A DNA stretch of 64,000 nt from Nicotiana tabacum. Taxonomy: Eukaryota; Streptophyta; Magnoliopsida; Solanales; Solanaceae. The notes beneath the pieces were generated by a model. That model searched no databases, was not told the origin of the DNA, and saw nothing but the letters and a program-made list of their open reading frames with translations. Location of the stretch: positions 151,627,084-151,691,083 of the forward strand of contig NC_134101.1 in NCBI RefSeq assembly GCF_000715075.1, given 5' to 3'. Made by a program: the position numbers and the translations under genes. Shown here piece after piece: positions 24,101 to 35,845 of the stretch; position 1 is the stretch's first letter, and each line of letters begins with the position of its first letter.

Positions 24101-25382
24101 AAACAAGCAAAGAAAACCATGCTAACTCACAGAAACAAGTAAAGAAAATCTTTAAAAAATTAGGGCTTTTTAATAGAGTTGAGTTAAAAAGCAGTAAGAA
24201 CGTAGAATCGGTTAAGATAAACAAAGGGAAAAAGGGTTAATCATGAAGAAACCAGTCGAAACAGGTATAGAAAGAACTCCAAAAACCCTAGTTTTCAAAG
24301 GGAGTAAAACCGGTTTAGAGTAGAAGATTTTTCAAAAGAAAGCTCGAGAATAAGCAAATCACAGAAGGAAATAGGCTTAAACCATGAAAATAGCATAGAT
24401 CCGAGAGATTCAGAAGAGATTTAGGGTTTCAAAAAGAAACCCAAGTAAAAATCAAAAGAATCTGTTGGAACTTCACCGATCGTAACATATAATGTGTGAT
24501 TTTGCTCTTACACTACAGAACCCATAAGTAGCAGGAACAGAAACCCTAGGTCCAAATCGACATGGCCTGGGATCCTTGAAAGCCTTAGAGATGATGAGCA
24601 GAGTGATGAGAGACCCATTAGAGGCTTGGATTGAAAAGGATAGTCGCCGGAGATGACCGGAGACGGAGGGGCGTGGAGGATTCTACGGTTAGATTTGAGA
24701 GAAGAGTAGAGATGAGAGAGCATCTGAAGGCGGCGTCTTTGGAGAAATGAATTAGGGTTGGGGGACGTTTGGAAATTAAAAAGGAAAGGAATTATTTGGA
24801 TCGTTGATCTGGGAAATCAACGGTCAGGATTAGAATGAGTAGGTGGGTTCCGGGTTTTGGTAAGGGTTAATAGGGCGTGGGTCTGGTTTTTAATTGTAAA
24901 ATTGGGCTGGGAATTGGGTTCCGATTTGGCTATAATTTAACTAGCCAATTTTTCCCTATTTTAATTTATAAAAATAATAGATAACTTCTGGAAAATATTT
25001 TAAAATACATAGTTAACAATTTAAAAATACAAGATCTAGTTTTATGCATATAAAATATAATTAAATCTCAAAATGGGCTAACATTGCAATTATATGTAAT
25101 TTAGCTTTAAAAATACCAAATGTAGTTGTAAAAATACATAAAAATTACATTAGATATATTTTGGCATAAATATAGAAAGTAAATAAATGAATTATCAAAA
25201 CAATAATTTTGGAAATAATTATTGGGATTTTTATGGATAAAAAGGGAGAAAATAAACCAATTTAAAACCTTAAAAATTATGAAAAAATAATAAAACTCTT
25301 GGGCATGTTTATATATGCATATATGCTATTTTGAAGTTATTTATGCATATTTATAATATATAGGGAAAAATGGGTATCAACA
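21106..25382 (-). repeat. Ogre 3' LTR
   Basis: 4277 bp. It aligns along its length with 46497-51170, except that about 350 bases present at 47240-47590 are missing near 21860. The outer terminus reads TATTGCACC on the plus strand against TGTCGCACC in the partner, so the end dinucleotide is mutated. The inner end is GGTATCAACA. It has no gene; small open frames at 22141, 23274 and 24508 are not conserved with any product I know. Confidence 0.9.
23362..23370 (-). promoter_or_regulatory. Probable TATA box in Ogre 3' LTR
   Basis: CTATAAATA on the minus strand, followed downstream by the ACAAACAAGACACACAC tract; the same pair is conserved in the 5' LTR at 49103-49111. Confidence 0.5.
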
Positions 25383-25395
25383 ACTGCCCCTCTTT
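25383..25395 (-). other. Ogre polypurine tract
   Basis: On the minus strand AAAGAGGGGCAGT ends exactly at the 3' LTR start TGTTGATACC. It would prime plus-strand synthesis. Confidence 0.75.
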
Positions 25396-25784
25396 ACTCA
25401 GGAAGGATGAAAGAGTTTTCGAGTAAAGACATGATGGCCAATTTTGACCGGACGGGATGTTTTGAAAGACAAAGGCCGAGCTTCTGTTTCCGAGTTGCCT
25501 ACATGTACTTGGTTTTACAAGAATCAGGCCACGTGTAGTTTTGGATTCACCTACAGAGTATGCCGATGAAATTCTGTAAGAACGGACACGACGAGATGTG
25601 GAAGTGGCTACAATGAGCGTTTTAAGGCTCGGGACGGTTGGAAGGGACTAGAGCGGGATTGCTCCTGCTAGGATAGTGGTTGCTTACTGGTTACCTGCAG
25701 ATAAAAGATGCTACAGACGTATTTGCGAGAACTTAAACATGATGCAAATTCCCTTTGGAAAATTAAGGTTGACTTCAGACGGTT

Positions 25785-25990
25785 AAAGATGACGTCCTTA
25801 GACCATGACGTCCTGGGCCATGAATTGTTTAATGAGGGATTCGCAATCCATAAAATGATGTTCTCGGGCCATGAAAATGGTGCCTCCGAACCATGACGCC
25901 TTTGAATAATGATATGCAAATTTAAGAGGTCCTCGGGCCATGGCATGGTGTCTTCAGGCTATGAGGATGGTGCCTTTAGACTATGACGCC
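25785..25990 (-). repeat. Degenerate short tandem repeats in Ogre 3' UTR
   Basis: Variable units of about 18-27 bases built around GTCCTCGGGCCATGA and GATGGTGCCT (for example near 25797, 25866, 25890, 25930, 25950, 25970). They are too decayed for a clean period. Confidence 0.6.
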
Positions 25991-26040
25991 CTTGGAAAGA
26001 TTGGCGATGTTTCAGCCCATGATATGCAATAACATGATGT

Positions 26041-27025
26041 AACAAGACAAGGCTTAGTCTTGCGAAATGGGGGGGGGGGGGAGAGCTTAGCCCAATTAAA
26101 AAGAAAGTAAATAGTAGTAGAAAATAGAGCAACATTGGTGCAAAGAGGGACAGTGTTTAGTCCCGCACAAGTGGGGGAGGCAAGTGTTATTATGATGCAA
26201 ATGAGGAGGCAAGGATTAGCCTCATGCAAATATGGGGTTAGGGATTAGACTCATGCAGGAATGGAGACAGAGCTTAGTCTCATGCAAAGAGAAGGCGAAT
26301 ATGGAGGTAGAGCTTAACCTCATGCAAGATGCGGGACAGGGCTTAGTCCTATGCAAATGGAAGGCAGAGCTTAGCCTTATGCAAATATGGAGGCAAGGCT
26401 TAGCCTCATGCAAAGTGCGGGACAGGGCTTAGTCCCCATGTAAATATGGAGTCAAGGATTAGACTCATGCAAATATGGAGTCAGGGCTTGGACTCATGCA
26501 AATATGGAGTCAAAGATTAGACTCATACCGATGTGGAGTCAGGGCTTAGACTCATGCATGAATGGAGACAGAGCTTAGTCTCATGCAAAGAGAAGGCGAA
26601 TATGGAGGTAGAGCTTAATCTCATGCAAGATGCGGGACATGGATTAGTCTCATGCAAATGGAAGACAGTGCTTATCCTTATGCAAATATGGAGGCAAGGC
26701 TTAGCCTCATGCAAATATGGAGTCAGAGATTAGACTCATGCAAGTATGGAGTTAAGGATTAGACTCATGCAAATATGGAGTCAGGGATTAGACTCATGCA
26801 AGATTGGAGACATGGCTTAGTCTCATACAAAGAGAAGGCAGTGTTTAGCCTTATGCAAATATGGAGGCAGGGCTTAGCCTCATAAAAAATGAAGGACAGG
26901 GCTTATTCCCCATGCAAATATGGAGTCAAGGATTAGACTCATGCAAATATAGAGTCGGACTCATGCAAATAAGGAGTCAAGGATTAGAATCATGCAAAAT
27001 GTGGAGTCAAGGATTAGACTCATGC
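26041..27025 (-). repeat. 29-bp tandem hairpin array with covarying stems
   Basis: About 32 units. The typical unit is a 5-base arm, an 8-base loop such as AAGGATTA or AGGGCTTA, the complementary 5-base arm, then ATGCAAATATG. Plus-strand arm pairs seen perfect: GAGTC/GACTC, GAGGC/GCCTC, GAGAC/GTCTC, GGGAC/GTCCC, AAGGC/GCCTT, AAGAC/GTCTT and GAGGT/ACCTC. Around 20 or more units pair perfectly, a few differ by a G-T wobble, and a few are broken (near 26177, 26662, 26892, 26951, 26973). Segments of about 300 bp recur inside it. It is not coding, although it stays open in one frame at places. Confidence 0.9.
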
Positions 27026-27379
27026 AAAGAGAAAATAGCAAATAAGGGTAGAGTATATCTTAGCTAGGATAAGTTTAGAGTCTAACGGCCAGATGGATGG
27101 TGAATCTAAAAGCTATCGTCAAAATGTTCATGCGCTCAAAGAAAAATCGTAAGTTTCATGAGGGGAGGTTGGTTCTTGCTTCGTCCGCCAGCCTTACTTT
27201 GCGCCGCTATGGAAGCTCCTTTTGAGTTACCCTAGGTAGCACCTGACTATTATAAAAAATAGAATTTTCGAAAAATATGCATTCATTGATAAAAGTAGGA
27301 TCGTTTTTGATATATCAAGTAACTTTGATGAACTAGCGACTGTGACACGTTTCAAAGGCATTGCATCTCTCTTATGTTG

Positions 27380-27590
27380 GAATTTTGAGGGTCCTCCTCA
27401 AAATTCTACCCCAGTTTAGTAGATGTTTTGTAACCATTTGCGAATGGTGGACCTCGCTGAATCTTCTTCGAAATTTTGAGAATCCTTCTCAAAATTTTGC
27501 CCCAGTTCTTGACTGATTACTGGCTTCCTGACATGTGATGGTGTTGGTTGGACTTGCTCTGGAATTTTGAGGACCCTCGTCAAAATTGTG
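27380..27590 (-). repeat. Three related long hairpins in Ogre 3' UTR
   Basis: 27380-27406 pairs GAATTTTGAGG with CCTCAAAATTC across a 5-base loop. 27471-27497 pairs AAATTTTGAGAA with TTCTCAAAATTT across a 3-base loop. 27563-27587 pairs AATTTTGA with TCAAAATT, with one inner mismatch. Each is followed by a CCCCAGTT motif. Units are about 85-95 bases apart. Confidence 0.85.
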
Positions 27591-27744
27591 CCCCAGTTTC
27601 TGATTTTGGGGGAAATGAAAATTTTATTATGATATGACCAAACCCATAAGGCTACCTACGTATCCCCTCTTATACGGGAATCAAGTAAAGCATAGTTCAA
27701 TTTCATAAAATAAATGTGAAATAATCTAGGCATTGTATCCCTTG

Positions 27745-29042
27745 ACTGCATCTGAATTGATTGGTTTGGCCAGATCTCTCCATCCATCTCTGCAAGTATG
27801 AGTGCTCCTCCTGTTAGTACTCTATGAACCATATACGGACCTTGCTAGTTGGGAGAGAATTTCCCTTTGGCTTCATCTTGGTATGGTAAGATCTCCTTCA
27901 ATACCTATTGCCCTGGTGCGAACTACATTGGTTTGACCCTTTTGTTAAAAGATCTGGACATTCTGTTCTGATACAGTTGGCCGTGACACACCGCGCTCAT
28001 TCTTTTCCCATCGATAATGGCCAACTATTCATAGCGGCTTCTCACCCATTCCGCATCGCTGAGTTCAGCTTCCTGTATGACTCTTGAAGAAGGAATCTCT
28101 ACCTCGGCCGGGATGACAGCCTCGGTACCATAAACAAACATGTAGGGGGTTGCCCCGGTTGACGTACGAACTGTGGTGCGGTACCCTAACAGAGTAAAGG
28201 GTAACTTTTCATGCAAATGCTTGTGATTCTTTACCATTTTCCTTAGTATTTACTTAATGTTTTTATTGGCGGCTTCCACGGCTCCATTCATCTGAAATCT
28301 GTAGGCGATGGAATTCTTGTGCTTGATTTTGAATGCTTTACATATAGCTTTCATTAGGTCACTATTGAGGTTGGCGGCGCTGTTAGTGATAATGGACTCA
28401 GGAATTCCGAATCGGCATATAATATGATCCTTGACAAAATCTGCGACGACAGCTTAGTAAGATGCAACTTCTACCCATTTTGTGAAGTAGTCAATGGCTA
28501 CTAGAATAAACGGGTGTCCATTCGAAGTAGTGGGCTCAATCGGACCAATAACATCCATTCCCTAGGCGGCGAATGGACAAAGTGAGCTTGTTGCATTGAG
28601 CTCATTTGGTGACACTTTTATCATGTCGTCATGAACTTGACATTGAAAGCACTTGCAGACATACTGAATACAATCAGTCTCCATGGTCATCCAGAAGTAA
28701 CCAGCCCTGAGTATTTTCTTGGCCAGAACGAAACCATTCATGTGCGGGCCACATGTCCCATGATGCACATCCTCAAGTAGCTTAGAAGCTTCCTTCGCGT
28801 CGACACACCTTAGCAAACCCAAATCCGAGGTTCTTCAGTACAAGTTCCCTCCACTATGGAAGAAGTGATTTGACAATCTCTAGAGCATGCATTTCTGAAT
28901 GTGCTTTGCATGCTCTGGATATTCTCCCTTTGATAGGTATTCATTGATGTCACGGAACCAAGGCTTTCCATCTACTTCTTCCTCGATATGAGCATAATAT
29001 GTTGGCTGATTATGGATCCTCACTGGGATGGGATCAATATAG
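27745..29042 (-). pseudogene. Ogre integrase
   Basis: Minus-strand reading from 29042. A segment with DGKPWFRDINEYLSKGEYP leads into the HHCC zinc finger (VHHGTCGPH ... CKCFQC, about 28760-28640). The core follows with Asp in GMDVIGPI and DYFTKWVE. The second catalytic site reads ITNSAANL near 28365-28390, where the Asp is replaced by Asn. The Glu in NGAVEAAN is kept. The C-terminal part (YRTTVRTSTGATPYMFVYGTEAV) ends near 27745. At least six in-frame stops are present. The N-terminal boundary is the nested element insertion. Confidence 0.88.
29038..29042. other. Target-site duplication of nested element, left copy (TATAG)
   Basis: Matches TATTG at 38098-38102 at four of five positions. The Ogre polyprotein reading continues from the right copy into the left copy. 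Confidence 0.65.
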
Positions 29043-31474
29043 TGTCACGCCCCAAAACCGAGGGGCGCGACCAGCACTCAACAGAGCAAGCCCGACTGAG
29101 CAAGCCTATTAGGTTTCATTATACTCAAAATTTATTTATGAATAACAAGGAGATGAACTCCACAAATCCTACTTTATGAGCATTACATTGACAATCTTTA
29201 TCTTTGTCTTTCATTAACATTTCAACCATACTAACCAAATTATTACAATTAATAGATACGAAGGAAACATTCTCCCAAATAACAACATATCTACTTCAAA
29301 TTTTTAATACCCGACACCACCCACAATCTGTCTACGGAGACTCTAAATACAATTGAAGAGTAATATGGAAATACTGGCAACTAGGCTCCGGCTATACCTC
29401 AAAACATAAAGTACATGATAGACAATGGTACACGACCCCGAAATAAAGTGGGGCTCACCAAGTCAGCTGAAAGGGAGATGCGTCACTAGCTGCGGCCAAC
29501 ACTGCCTGCTATGGAACAACCTACATCTATTTAAAGACAAAGTGCCCCAGGCAAGAGGGACATTAGTGCCATCGAATAGCACTAGTATGTATAACTAAAC
29601 ACCATATAATTAGAAAGAACAACCATACAAGAACAAAGAAATCATAAGGATTCAACAAAAGCTTTAAACAATCACCACATTATCAAATAAAAGGTATCAC
29701 ATAGCTTTCACATAATTTCCATAGCTTTAGTTTGGGTCATTTAATACTTGTTCATCATCATTCACAATACCACCGCTTTCTTGAGCGGAGTCGGATCTTG
29801 ACCCGATCGACTAGGTTGCCTCATTTAAGGCATGTACCTCAATCACAATCTCATTCCCATTTTCCAGAATTCAATATCAGCACATTACCACCATGTGTGC
29901 GGCATGGCATCCGATCACGGCCCGATCAACTAGGTCGCCTTACCAAGGCGTTGTTCTTTTCCCATTAATCATCTCATTTCAATCTTTATTTTACATATAG
30001 CTATTCATAGGCACTTAGGGCCACAATTATCACATCATACTTGAAATTTAAGATAATGGGCACATACAAGAATAATTCAAGTTGTAAGCATAGAGACGAA
30101 TTCTCTTGATTAGGCATAATAATCACAATTTAAACTTGACTTGAAATCTAGGCAATTTAGCATATATTCCACATTCTTCACATATCACCAATTTACCAAG
30201 AATAGCATATTGAACACATTGAGACACAATTTTCACATATATTCTTGCAATACCAAATCCTTTGAAATAACAAATACTACATAAATCAAATTCCGGACTT
30301 ACAATATATACGAGGACACCATGGGAGCTCAATTTCTAAGAAGAGGGGGTTTTAGCCATACATACTTCGAAGAGATTTTCCTTAAGTTACTACAACGTTC
30401 CGGAATTTCTAGCAATCTTAATCTACTTTGAGACATAACAAAATTGAACACAAATTAGGAAGATATTCATGGTTTTGGCTCGTTTGAGCATTTTATCTAA
30501 CACTAGTTGTGCATCTTGATTTCAAGCCTCTTTTACAAGATTTCCTTCATTACCTAACCTAATCTTTACTTATTCGTGTTCAACAATCTTCTCACAAACC
30601 TAATTTGTACATACATGTATACACTATACTATTACAACCAAGAATCATACCCCATCAACCCATCTTATACCCCAAACTCGAAACTAAAGTCTAATGTATA
30701 GAACCTTACCTCCTAGATGAAGAACATGTGATTGGGTTCTTTGATTCTTGAAGACTTGAGCAAGAGATGGGTGATTATGAAGCTAGGCTTCTTCTCTTTA
30801 TTTCTATCTCTATATGATCTCAACTCTCTCTAATATCAGTAGAAAATGACCCCAAATGAAGCCCAAAGACTATATATTAAAATGGGGTCGGGTTATAAAA
30901 GTAGTAAAAATAAGCCTCCGAAATCGGGTCTGCAATCGCAGAATGGACTGCAAAACAAGAATGTGGGCCGCAAAATTCATCTCGAAATATGTGCCCAAAA
31001 CTGTGCAACACTAGCCCAATTTGCGACAGATCTGCGATCGTAGAGTAAAAAATGCGAGATATTTGCGATCGCAGATTCGACACAGGATCGCATTTTTCAA
31101 GCCTTTGGTAATTTGTTCATAACTTTTTGTAGGAATGTCTAAATGATGAACGGTTTAAAGCGTTAAAAACTAGACTCGAAGACCTTTCATTTGATAGGCT
31201 GTTACCATATAAAACCTTATATATATTTAGATATGATCGTCGAAAGTGTGAACTTGTGCAAACTCATTTGGAATTTTAGCCTAGTATGAAATTTTCCAAT
31301 TTGACTTAGACTTAGGCCTCCCATTAGACCCCACATTACACATTATAAGACTTATACACTTATTTACCAAATCCAATTGATGCCCATCATGTTAATAGCA
31401 CATAAAATATTATAATTAGCCTACCTGACACGACAAAATCCTAAATCACGTGGCGAAATTTCTGGGGCCTTACA
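29043..31474 (-). repeat. 3' LTR of the LARD-like element
   Basis: On the minus strand it starts TGTAAGGCCCCAGAAATTTC and ends GGGGCGTGACA. Aligns with 35846-38097 from base 29223 onward. A CpG-palindrome cluster at 30925-31095 lies just upstream of a TATA-like TTTTATAACC at 30892-30900. Confidence 0.88.
30892..31095 (-). promoter_or_regulatory. CpG-palindrome cluster plus TATA in LARD-like 3' LTR
   Basis: Contains TTGCGATCGCAGATTCG, CTGCGATCGTAGA and CTGCAATCGCAGA, followed on the transcribed strand by TTTTATAACC. The palindrome core GCGATCGC recurs in the partner LTR. Confidence 0.55.
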
Positions 31475-31485
31475 TTCCCCCCCCC
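31475..31485 (-). other. Polypurine tract of the LARD-like element
   Basis: On the minus strand GGGGGGGGGAA abuts the LTR start; it is preceded by CATTCGAGGACGAATG, itself an inverted repeat (31489-31510 region). Confidence 0.8.
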
Positions 31486-34400
31486 TAAGATCATTCGTCC
31501 TCGAATGAGGAGTAGAGTCCACCCTAAATGCTTAACATAATATATCTCTTTTCGTATCACCTACCTCAAGTCCCTAAATTTTGACTAACTCCTAAATTTT
31601 GGAGAAATTTCGGCAGAGCCTCCTTTGTAACTAGGCCTATCCACCTGCTAGAGAATCACCAAAACCATCCTGGCAACACATACACAACGAGACAAAGCAC
31701 CACAATATATATATCAACTATACTAATCTCACCATTTCAAGCACTACATTATCATAAGGGTACTTGGACATGAACTGCACATTTCTAAATCATAATACCT
31801 AGAAGGTACCTTTCAAGTCAAAACCAATTGCTATACAATCAAGAGAAAATACCTCATTTCCACAACACTCTCCGTCTTCAATGTGGCCTCTTATACTTAC
31901 AGGCTTTACCATAACACATTCACGGAAACAACCCCAACCTCCAAACTTATCTATCAAGGATGACAGCTAGATACCTCACATAAGCTAACTATCCATTAAC
32001 TTCACCTTCAATAATTTCACCAGAATGATACACAAAGGGTATCCAACTACCTTCTTAGACATAGACACGTGAAAACACAAAATATATGGGGAACAACTAT
32101 GGGGAAACTTCATACTCCTAGTGCGGCCTAATGTGAAATACACTTATGCAACCTTCATTATCAACTCACATAAAATCTTTAGGGGAAAGTATTGAGAATA
32201 ACCTGTTCACCCTCCTCAATTCTAAATCTCTATACGAACACCCACACTAAACCTTTGATGACCTTCAACAATTACTCTAAGATGTGCTATCATAATCTGA
32301 CCATAAAATTACCTATCAAATATATGTGATCACATGAGCATGCTTCCTCTTTGACATATTTGAACCTTCAATACCCAATATATTTAATACAATGAGGAGC
32401 AAATGGTGTTCAAAATCAGGCTAGAATTATTCAGGAACCCATTAATGTGCTGATTAGAGTATTTCACGAGGTTATATGGTAAGAGACACAAAGATTACTA
32501 CTAACAATACTGACGTGGTTAATCATTGTGGCGACATAAATTATTAGACAAATGAGGCATAGGGGTAACTTGTACATTGGCAATAGGAACCATTAAGGAG
32601 GAATATTCAAGTACATGACCCAATCGTCTCCTGGAGTGTAGGGAAAATCCATTTATCAAGAATGAGAATACGCTGGCACCTTGAATGCGATTTGGGTTTC
32701 AAAATACATGAAGTTGAATTACACTCCTAACGTTAACTGACACAAGGAATCTATGTCACAAGCCCATGAGGATGAAAAGGAGTTGAACACTTATGAGGTT
32801 ATCATATTTCAAGCAGCTTAACCCTTCCTGATAATTGATCCTATATAAGAGAACTAAAGATATGACAACTTGTCTTCCAAATCAATATGCTCATGATATG
32901 TGAAAAAATCTGAAGGCATCTAATCTCAACCTTTCACGAGTGAAACCACATAGCTAGGACATCTTAATATTGGGATGAAATCATGTATTGGTTAGAGGTG
33001 TTCTAATGGTTAACATGATGCTCCTGGGAGAAAGACAAATAACACTCCTATCCACCTAAGAAGGTGGAATACCAAGGGTAGCAAAACTCCCCGCACATGA
33101 CAATGACATCGTCAATAATCCTAGAGGCCGACTGAGCTGAAGGCCACATAACCCATACAATCCGACCCATTTAAGACTTTTGAAAAGGGGATGCACTTTG
33201 GTTTGAATCATGGCAATATAAGCCTGAATTTAAGGGAAATCATTACTTTTGGAACCCATGAGACAAGTCCACGTAACCCTAGAAAATCGTTAACAATGGC
33301 GAGAAAGTACATAAAACCATTATGAGTTGGTGTAGAGTAAGGCCTCAAAGTGTCCACATCAATAAGTTTGAAAGAATAAGACATCTTAATGTATTTATCG
33401 GGAAAAAGTAACCTGGGTTATCTACTCACAGGGACAAGCAGAGCAGGTAAATGGTTGTTAGAAGAACATCTACAAGGAATACCAACAATATTTATTTATT
33501 CTAACAAAAGGAATATGTCCCCATCCTTGATTCTATAAGACTTCCTCTTTGATGCCATAAAACATAAATGAATTTTATAATGAGAGTTATCAAATTAAAT
33601 AGATAGTAGGGCAGCAAACTAATGAGCACCATTTGGAACTAACAAGCTTAAACTGAGTTGAAGATATTAGAAGTCTATAGTAAAGGGGAATTTACCCACT
33701 TCCAGTGTCTTTTTTTTTTGAAAAGGGGGCTTGTAGAGTATATAAAAGTGAAGTGAATTGAATCAAATTATATAGTTGGATAACTAGTCGATAAAATGAG
33801 ATAGATCGTATTGAAAAATATGGAGAAACGACACATGTTGCAAGGTAAATGAAAAGAAAGTGAGAGAGCCCATGGAAGTATCCTTTACATTGTAACCACT
33901 AGGAAGGGTGATAATATAAGGGATTACGAGAAGCTAAATTTTTGAAAGAAGATCTCTGTATGTAGTCACGTGATGTATAGCCCAAGAATTCAAAAATCAA
34001 ATTATGTTTAGCAACCCTAGTTCACAATGAAGCACTACAACACACTTCTACACAACCAGCTATTACCATCCACATTGGGAGATGCTATAATACTTGACTC
34101 AGAGAAAGGCTTTGACATATGAATGTGTTACTAGGTGTATTGCTCCTTGGTCAATCCAAAACCAAAAGGCGAGAGTCAGATTGATAAGTAGATTGTTGGA
34201 CTAGCATATGTGTAGATAATCCATTATCGAAAGGAGATCATTCAATCTCAACAATTGCGGCATGCTATCAACCCTTGATGAACGTGAAGTGAGGTGGGAA
34301 CCCAATGAGATAGTATAAAATAATCATGGAAGGTTTGCTGGTGTTCATAATGAGTTCTCCATGGATTTTGACTTGAGAAATACCTAGATGCTAATGAAAG

Positions 34401-35845
34401 ACAGAAAAACATGAAAAACAGGCGTTGTGCTATGATAACCTCCAAAGGTGCGCTTGGTCTTGACGGAGAGCCTAGTAAGGGTCCTTATGAGAAGGGAAGT
34501 GTTACAATGACACATAGAAGGATATGTTCTCTCATGGTTATCGAACAAGTGTTTGGAAACTAGCACAATGAATTCACTACCTAAGGAACACAATTAACAC
34601 ATGTTGTGGAGGTGTAAAGAGAAAATAACCATTTGTTATGAGCTGGACATGCTTCTGCTATATTAACTCCCAACTGCAATACACGACAACATCACGGGCA
34701 ACCACAATACTAGGAACAAAGTGATCTACTTACTGCGGAATGTCCCAAGTGGACACAATAGTCATACTAATATGGCGACACAAGTTCTTCCTATGACGGG
34801 GATGCGAGGATCTCAATTTTTTTCTGAGTGACTTTATGCACATGGTGACCATTCCGATTGACATGCACTCATATGATAGGTGCTAAGGTATGCTCTTATG
34901 TTACTAGAAAGTGAGAAGGTTTCATGATGATACTCGCAAGAGAGTGGAGTGACTGTTCAAACCATAGAAGCCATATACACCAGTGAGAAAAAGAGTGATT
35001 CGAGAAGGATCGCAACACTGGGATGCTTTACATGGAACTTGACACCACATAGGTAAACTTTACGACGGTGCATGCATAGGCACAAGTGGGCAGATATTGT
35101 TCATTTAAATAAAATATTTTGTAAGAAATTCATTAGGTATAGTCCCTTGTTAAGAATTTAGGAAAATCAAGTGGGAAGTATTAATCCTAGAGTCATAACT
35201 CTATTCAAGGACACAATTATAGAGCTTAATTCCACAAGAATGTAAATAAGAGGATTTGTAATAGAGTGGATTCACAAATAATGCATCTCATTCAAAGAGT
35301 CGATACATGTAATGTTTCATTATTCAACACCTTGTTAAGACCATGTTTACGAGGATTCTTCGATATGGATGTACATATACATCGAGTAGAAATTTTAATT
35401 TGACTCACTTAATGACTTTAGGTTGATAGGGCAATAGCTTAATCAATACCCCTCAACTCCACATCCCTAACGTACGTAGATAACATACTGATATACTACA
35501 TGATCTGGTGGTGCAGAGACATTAATAGGAACAAGGGTACTCCCTTAGTAACAAGTTCTACCAATCACTCCATGGCTCGATACATTCTCCTAACAAACGC
35601 TTGGGCAATCTCCCTCATATTCAATGGTGGGGTCATTCCCTCCTTTATGCTTCCAAAATCATGAATTACTCATCTTGAGATTATGACATAGAATGGAAAT
35701 TAGCTCCCTATCTTGAGCTCTATTGCACGATCTAGAGTATCAAAGAAGGGTGAAATTCCTAAATCTTCGAATTGCCTCCAACTTATAGATGTGGTCGACT
35801 ACACACCGATAAGAAGGACTCTGCTAGACATGGCTCCAAGACATC
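31486..35845 (-). other. Noncoding interior of the LARD-like element
   Basis: 4360 bases with frequent stops in all frames. I looked for gag, zinc-knuckle, protease, RT and integrase motifs on both strands and saw none. AT-rich with an A/T homopolymer near 33712-33720. The right junction with the LTR at 35845/35846 is abrupt, consistent with a deletion that removed the LTR end, the PBS and some leader. Confidence 0.7.

Larger units (their letters stand above)
25396..27740 (-). other. Ogre 3' untranslated region, rich in tandem and inverted repeats
   Basis: No coding capacity. From the LTR inward it holds about 390 bases of unique sequence, a decayed short repeat block (25785-25990), a 29-bp hairpin minisatellite (26041-27025), about 350 unique bases, three long hairpins (27380-27590) and a short unique stretch up to the end of integrase. 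Long 3' UTRs with tandem repeats are known in Tat/Ogre elements and can seed satellites. Confidence 0.75.

Noticed and set aside
26069..26081. Run of 13 G as a possible quadruplex or regulatory signal
   Set aside because: A single homopolymer in a decaying repeat; no second comparable run nearby, and length may be a sequencing effect.
26232..26733. Two 66-residue plus-strand open frames with near-identical sequence, suggesting a repeated small protein
   Set aside because: They are one frame through the tandem hairpin array and its 301-bp duplication; codons follow the DNA repeat, and the strand is opposite to the host element.
26041..27025. CRISPR-like array because of regular short palindromic repeats
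   Set aside because: There are no unique spacers; repeat and spacer are one 29-bp tandem unit inside a plant retrotransposon UTR.
29732..29968. 78-residue plus-strand frame, conserved at 36356-36592
   Set aside because: Conserved only because both lie in the paired LTRs of the LARD-like element; the frame is antisense and has no known domain.
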